In this document: positions 60,324 through 64,000 of the stretch, piece by piece
Layout: each line of letters starts with the position of its first letter
Position numbering within the stretch: the stretch's first letter is position 1
Assembly (NCBI RefSeq): GCF_035916875.1
Contig: NZ_JAXUHN010000077.1
Location: forward strand, 16,202-80,201
Reading direction: 5' to 3'
Origin: Methylomicrobium sp035916875
Lineage (GTDB): Bacteria > Pseudomonadota > Gammaproteobacteria > Methylococcales > Methylomonadaceae
DNA: 64,000 nt
The notes under the pieces: generated by a model
Databases searched by the model: none
What the model saw: the letters and a program-made list of their open reading frames with translations, nothing else
What the model was told of the DNA's origin: nothing
Position numbers and translations under genes: made by a program

Positions 60324-60809
60324 ATGGTGTCCGGCGTTAAAGCGAGTGAGGTCAATACAAAGAAATTCGATAAATTGGTGACAGTTGGCGTTTTTATTTT
60401 ATTAGCGACAAACAGTCCGGATTCCGATGCGCACGGGGCGTCGGATTTTATGGCTAGGGGGTATCAGGCGGGATTCAGCTTTTATTTTGGCGTCCCTTTT
60501 TGTATCCGCCTTATTATTATCGGCCTTATCTTTATCAACCCTTTTATTACCCGCCCGTATCAGGTGCCGGCGCTGTTTCCGGGATATATCGAATCTCAAA
60601 AATATCCGCCCTATGGCGAGCAGAATAGGTTTTACTGCCCCGGCGCCGACAGCTATTATCCTCGGGTTACGGACTGTCCAGAAGGCTGGCAAACCGTTAG
60701 CCTCTGCTCCGACTGAGAAGCGTCCGGCTATTGGTATTACTGCGACGATCCTGCCGGATATTATCCTTACGTCAGCCGATGTTGCCGGCCTTGGCGGCTC
60801 AACCCCTAG
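60324..60809 (+). pseudogene. Frame-disrupted secreted protein
   Basis: A signal-like start (LVTVGVFILLATNSPDSDA) leads into FSFYFGVPF. Then the coding sense moves to another frame (PFLYPPYYYRPYLYQPFYY) after the T5 run at 60497-60501 and returns to the first frame near GGG 60581-60583 (GYIESQKYPPYGEQNRFYCP). An in-frame TGA at 60714-60716 is followed by the clearly related SGYWYYCDDPAGYYPYVSRC up to 60809. The three disruptions within about 300 bp mark a decayed copy of a PYG/Cys-rich surface protein. Sequencing error in homopolymers cannot be excluded. Confidence 0.6.
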
Positions 60810-61767
60810 AAAATTCGACGAAAAAACAGGCTCAGGATGCCCTTATGCTATGCATACTCGAACTATCAGCCTTTTCCTGCATGATCACAACTTTCCGTTG
60901 ATCAACAAAATAGGCGAGAGACGCATTCCGTAGATTCTGGCCCTGCCGCTCTAGACGATAGAGCTCGAGATTGCGGAGGCTCTTAAAACTGAGCCGATAG
61001 CAAGCGCATGGGAACGCATGTTGCGGTTCTTGTTTATTCGAATCGCTTACCACTATACGCGAGCGCATCTTCACGATGAGACTTTTGCATTCAGTTCCTG
61101 CAAGGTAGGCGCGCTCGGCGCTTTCGCCAGTTCGATCGCATTCGGCGTCGGTTTGGAAATTAATTTGGTTTGCGCACTGTTGCCGGAAAGATCATCGCGG
61201 TCACGGGCATTATGGCGGCCGTGATGCTCAACATCACTGTCATAATATGTGCATGCGCTGACGTCGTTGCCGGTGTGATCATTGCTCTGGCGCTCGGCAA
61301 GTATTGCGTGATGGGGTTGGCTCGATCCTGCCATGGGTGCGGTCGGCTGGATCATCATTACCCGCTGCTCTTACGCCTTGGTCAAGGGCGCTAGTCCGGT
61401 CTTTCACGATGAAAAAATCGATTCCGATTATCGGCAGGCGATCGTTGAATGGATCGAAGGCTAAGCGGATAAGTGCTTCGCGAGAAGTTCGTTTGCAACC
61501 TGTGAATAGCAAATCAATGACTTAGAGAGCTCAAGAAATGCCAATGAACTTGTTGCTATTCACTTAACCGCATAGCCTCTCTGCTCATTTGGCGAATTGT
61601 GCTGAATTATTTTGCGCTGATTCTTGCGATTGTGACGCGCGATCCGAAGAATTCTAATTTTTGCAAAAATTATTTAAAATATTCAATGGGTTGAAATTTT
61701 TTAATAAATTGCCGCATATCGGAGTGGAAGTGGTTTGTTGCAGCGACATGGGCTGTGCGTCGTGTAG
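60810..61767. other. Long non-coding stretch with a small gene remnant
   Basis: No full gene is recognised. A 43-residue frame at 61333-61464 (WIIITRCSYALVKGASPVFH, then DSDYRQAIVEWIEG) reads like the tail of a protein, but no intact upstream part is found. From about 61500 the base composition drops sharply. The promoter for the next gene begins at 61768. Confidence 0.5.
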
Positions 61768-61796
61768 TTGGATAGCAATCGGTTCCAGGCTATACT
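61768..61796 (+). promoter_or_regulatory. Sigma-70-type promoter upstream of the HDOD gene
   Basis: TTGGAT, 17-nt spacer, TATACT. It lies about 300 bp before the HDOD start at 62102; the long leader may be transcribed even though the gene is broken. Confidence 0.6.
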
Positions 61797-62101
61797 GTTC
61801 TTAAATAATCTATAATTAAATTGGCATTATCTCGGCACGCAAATCGAATCTTATTTGTGCGTAATTAGCGAGTTCGTGTTTTTGAAACATTGCCTGCGAT
61901 ATTGTTTCTGTGAGACAAAAAATCTAACCGCCATGCTTCGCTAGTATTTCAGTATCCAGTGGGTGGGCATTTTCAATTCCAACTTTCCTACCTGAGATGT
62001 GATATACAATTTTTGCTAGGAAATGGAAAAACCATTTCAGATGATTAAGAGATGCGCGTATTTTATATCCGTGATGCAACGCAATTAGGCGAAATAGAAA
62101 T

Positions 62102-63916
62102 ATGGATAATGCCCTACAGTCAATTTTATCCAAGGTCGATCTTAATAATCTCCCGGTTGTACCGAAGGTATTGCTTGATTTGATTAGATCCACCCAGAGC
62201 ATCGAAGTAAGATTTAAGGACTTGGCATGCATTATTGGCCAAGATGCGAGTTTGAGCGCGAAGGTGCTGGCGACGGCCAATTCTTCCTTTTATCGGCAAT
62301 GGGGAGAGATCACGGACTTAAATAGAGTTATCATCGTTTTAGGGCTGTCTACCGTAAAAACAATTGCGGTTACACGGTCGGTTCAGCAGTATTTTTCTCA
62401 AATTCCGCGTATAAAGCACGAATCCCTTGAGCTTATCTGGTACCGCTCGCTAACTTGCGCGCATCTCGCGCACAAACTGGCAAAATTGACCTCTTACCCT
62501 TTTCCGGAGGAATCTTATTTGACCGGTTTGCTGCATCGACTTGGTCAATTGGTTTTATTGGAGTGTTTTCCGAATGACTACCCGAAGTTTTTGGAGCAAG
62601 ACCTGGACGGACGGGACGGTGGGCTTGAAAAGCAATTGTTTGGCGCCAGCCATAATGAAATTGGGGGATATTTGATTGAAACTTGGAACCTTCAATCCTT
62701 TATCTCCGATGCGGTGTGCCATCAGTATCAGTCGTTCGAAACGATAGCGGATAGCTCCCAATTAGTCAAAATTATCAACCTTGCCGGACAAATCGCTAGC
62801 ATCGATACAGCAAACAGGTATGACGTATTGGATTTTGCCGATAGGCTTTTCGGCATCGGCCAGCCACTGATTGAAGATATGATCGAGGAAGTCGGCAACC
62901 TGGTTCGTCAGTCTGCGGATAACATGGGTGTAACGGTGGCGGTTTCCGAAGGTAAAGGCATAAAGTGCCTGACCACTATACAACAAAGAGAAGCGGTTCG
63001 GAAACGTCTGGGGGAGCGTATCAAATCACTCATGCTATTCTACCGTGGTTCGCCAGCAATTGGATGCGTCTCCGGGGCTGAGCAATCTTGTCGGCGTTAT
63101 TCAGAAGGACTTGAGCGCTTTATTCGGTTTTCAGGTCGCCGCTTTTTTCCTGTTCCGGTCCGAAACGAATGATTTGGTGGGAACACCCGGAGATTCTGAA
63201 GAAGATATTTTGTGGTCGTCTGTTACCATCCACCTTTCGCCAGATCATAGCTTGCTTGCCAAGTGTCTTTTGCAAAGAAGAATCATGCATTCGTTCGAAG
63301 AGTGTTCGAAAAGTCTCAGATCAGATCTATCGTGGACGGACAAATTTGCCGATTGTTGGGCGCCGAAGGGTTGATGTTGATACCTCTGTATGAAGACATG
63401 CAGAACGTTGGGGTTATAGCGGCCGGAATCAATAAGTCTCAGGCGCAGTCAATAGCGATAAAAGCCGAGTTTATCACGCTTTTTTCAAGGGAAGCGGCGC
63501 GCGCGCTTCTGAATATCAAATCAGCCGAGCGATCGACCCAGTGGCAACTTGAAGATGTACGGGAAAATTACCGTTCACATGCCAAAAAATTAGCCCATGA
63601 AGCCAGCAATCCGCTCAGTATTATTCAAAATTATCTTTATTTGCTTTCGGAAAGAGTAAGCGGCGAAAATGCCCATGAAATTAGTATCATTCAGGACGAA
63701 ATAGACAGAGTTGGCAAATTGTTGCTGCGCTTACCCAATATTGCCGAAAATACGCAGTATAACGACTCAGGTATGGTCGATGTCAATTCGCTCATCATTG
63801 ACTTGGGAAAGCTTTTTCAGACAGGCATGTTTGCCTTACGTACAATAAACATCGATTTTAAGTTAGACAATACAATACCCCAGATAAGTGTCTCGCAGAA
63901 AGTTGATTGGCGTTAA
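62102..63916 (+). pseudogene. HDOD-GAF-HisKA signalling protein broken by two frameshifts and truncated
   Basis: The first part (62102 to about 63045) is an HDOD domain: NLPVVPKVLLDLIRSTQSIE, GQDASLSAKVLATANSSFY and YLTGLLHRLGQLVLLECFP. The sense then continues in another frame to about 63310 with GAF-like sequence (LSNLVGVIQKDLSALFGFQV), and returns to the first frame with SIVDGQICRLLGAEGLMLIP. A histidine-kinase dimerisation helix follows (KKLAHEASNPLSIIQNYLYL), and the frame stops at 63916, before any ATPase domain. It is therefore a disrupted HDOD sensor kinase that lacks its catalytic module. Two single-base changes would rejoin the frames. Confidence 0.75.
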
Positions 63917-64000
63917 ACTAAAAGCTTTTTAGAACCAGCAGGAAACAGAGTTGGCAAGGGTTGCCCGATTAGAACTATCAGAAAACGATGACGCATGTTT

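Noticed and set aside
60832..61074. Minus-strand frame ending in LAYFVDQRKVVIMQEKA, reminiscent of RelE/HigB-type toxins
   Set aside because: No antitoxin neighbour and only a few residues fit; the start region is not convincing.
63933..64000. Open frame at the window end reading TELARVARLELSEND, resembling the N-terminus of GatC
   Set aside because: Only 22 residues are visible, with no ATG or clear start. The match could be chance.
1..64000. CRISPR arrays, tRNA genes or insertion sequences
   Set aside because: None recognised: no regular repeat-spacer units, no tRNA-like cloverleaf with a T-loop sequence, and no transposase frame.

Overview
The window looks like chromosome of a gammaproteobacterial methanotroph (order Methylococcales). 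The reasons are a tetrahydromethanopterin (H4MPT)-linked formaldehyde oxidation cluster with fae and mch, a gammaproteobacterial Crp/Vfr regulator, the yraN-diaA/rsmI neighbourhood, an A-type RNase P RNA and a complete dcw cluster. Species assignment is inference; no marker for methane oxidation itself lies in the window.

Region 1 (1-19718, minus strand) is a compact operon for an extracellular contractile injection system (eCIS, Pvc/Afp-like). In transcription order it holds a small winged-helix-like protein, one sheath, a tube, a gp26-like zinc-motif protein, a Pro-rich protein, a DUF4255 cap, an AAA+ ATPase, a small conserved protein, three candidate cargo or accessory proteins (a staphylococcal-nuclease-like protein with all catalytic residues, a zinc-ribbon/HEQVH protein, and a beta-rich unknown), a tube-like adaptor, a LysM protein, hub and spike on separate genes, a PAAR-like tip, gp25, two giant baseplate proteins and the start of a tail protein cut by the window edge. 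Upstream lie a near-consensus sigma-54 promoter, two 16-bp near-palindromes exactly 90 bp apart in enhancer position, and a sigma-54 activator gene (20043-21440). Together they suggest a dedicated sigma-54 switch for the injection machine.

Region 2 (21441-24567) has a possible small RNA ending at an orphan terminator, and a membrane-anchored patatin-like lipase gene with its own sigma-70-like promoter.

Region 3 (24568-34741) is the H4MPT/methylofuran cluster: nucleotidyltransferase-like protein, HAD phosphatase, beta-RFAP synthase, ATP-grasp protein, mch, RimK-like ligase, CitG-like protein, fae, then a convergent HisA-like gene, an MfnD-like ATP-grasp gene and an MfnF-like gene. These supply the cofactor and the formaldehyde-activating and methenyl-cyclohydrolase steps of C1 oxidation. 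A Crp/Vfr-family regulator follows.

Region 4 (35704-39573) is housekeeping: glcD-like oxidase, diaA and yraN (minus), rsmI (plus), and rnpB with an unusually long helix insertion.

Region 5 (39574-58521) is the dcw cluster in canonical order, mraZ-rsmH-ftsL-ftsI-murE-murF-mraY-murD-ftsW-murG-murC-murB-ddl-ftsQ-ftsA-ftsZ, then lpxC. It starts with a strong promoter and MraZ-box-like repeats. A nested hairpin separates ftsZ from lpxC.

Region 6 (58531-64000) begins with a DciA-like gene and two lipoprotein genes, then turns into decaying sequence: a frame-disrupted secreted protein, a gene remnant, a long AT-rich gap and an HDOD-GAF-HisKA gene broken by two compensating frameshifts and truncated before its ATPase domain.
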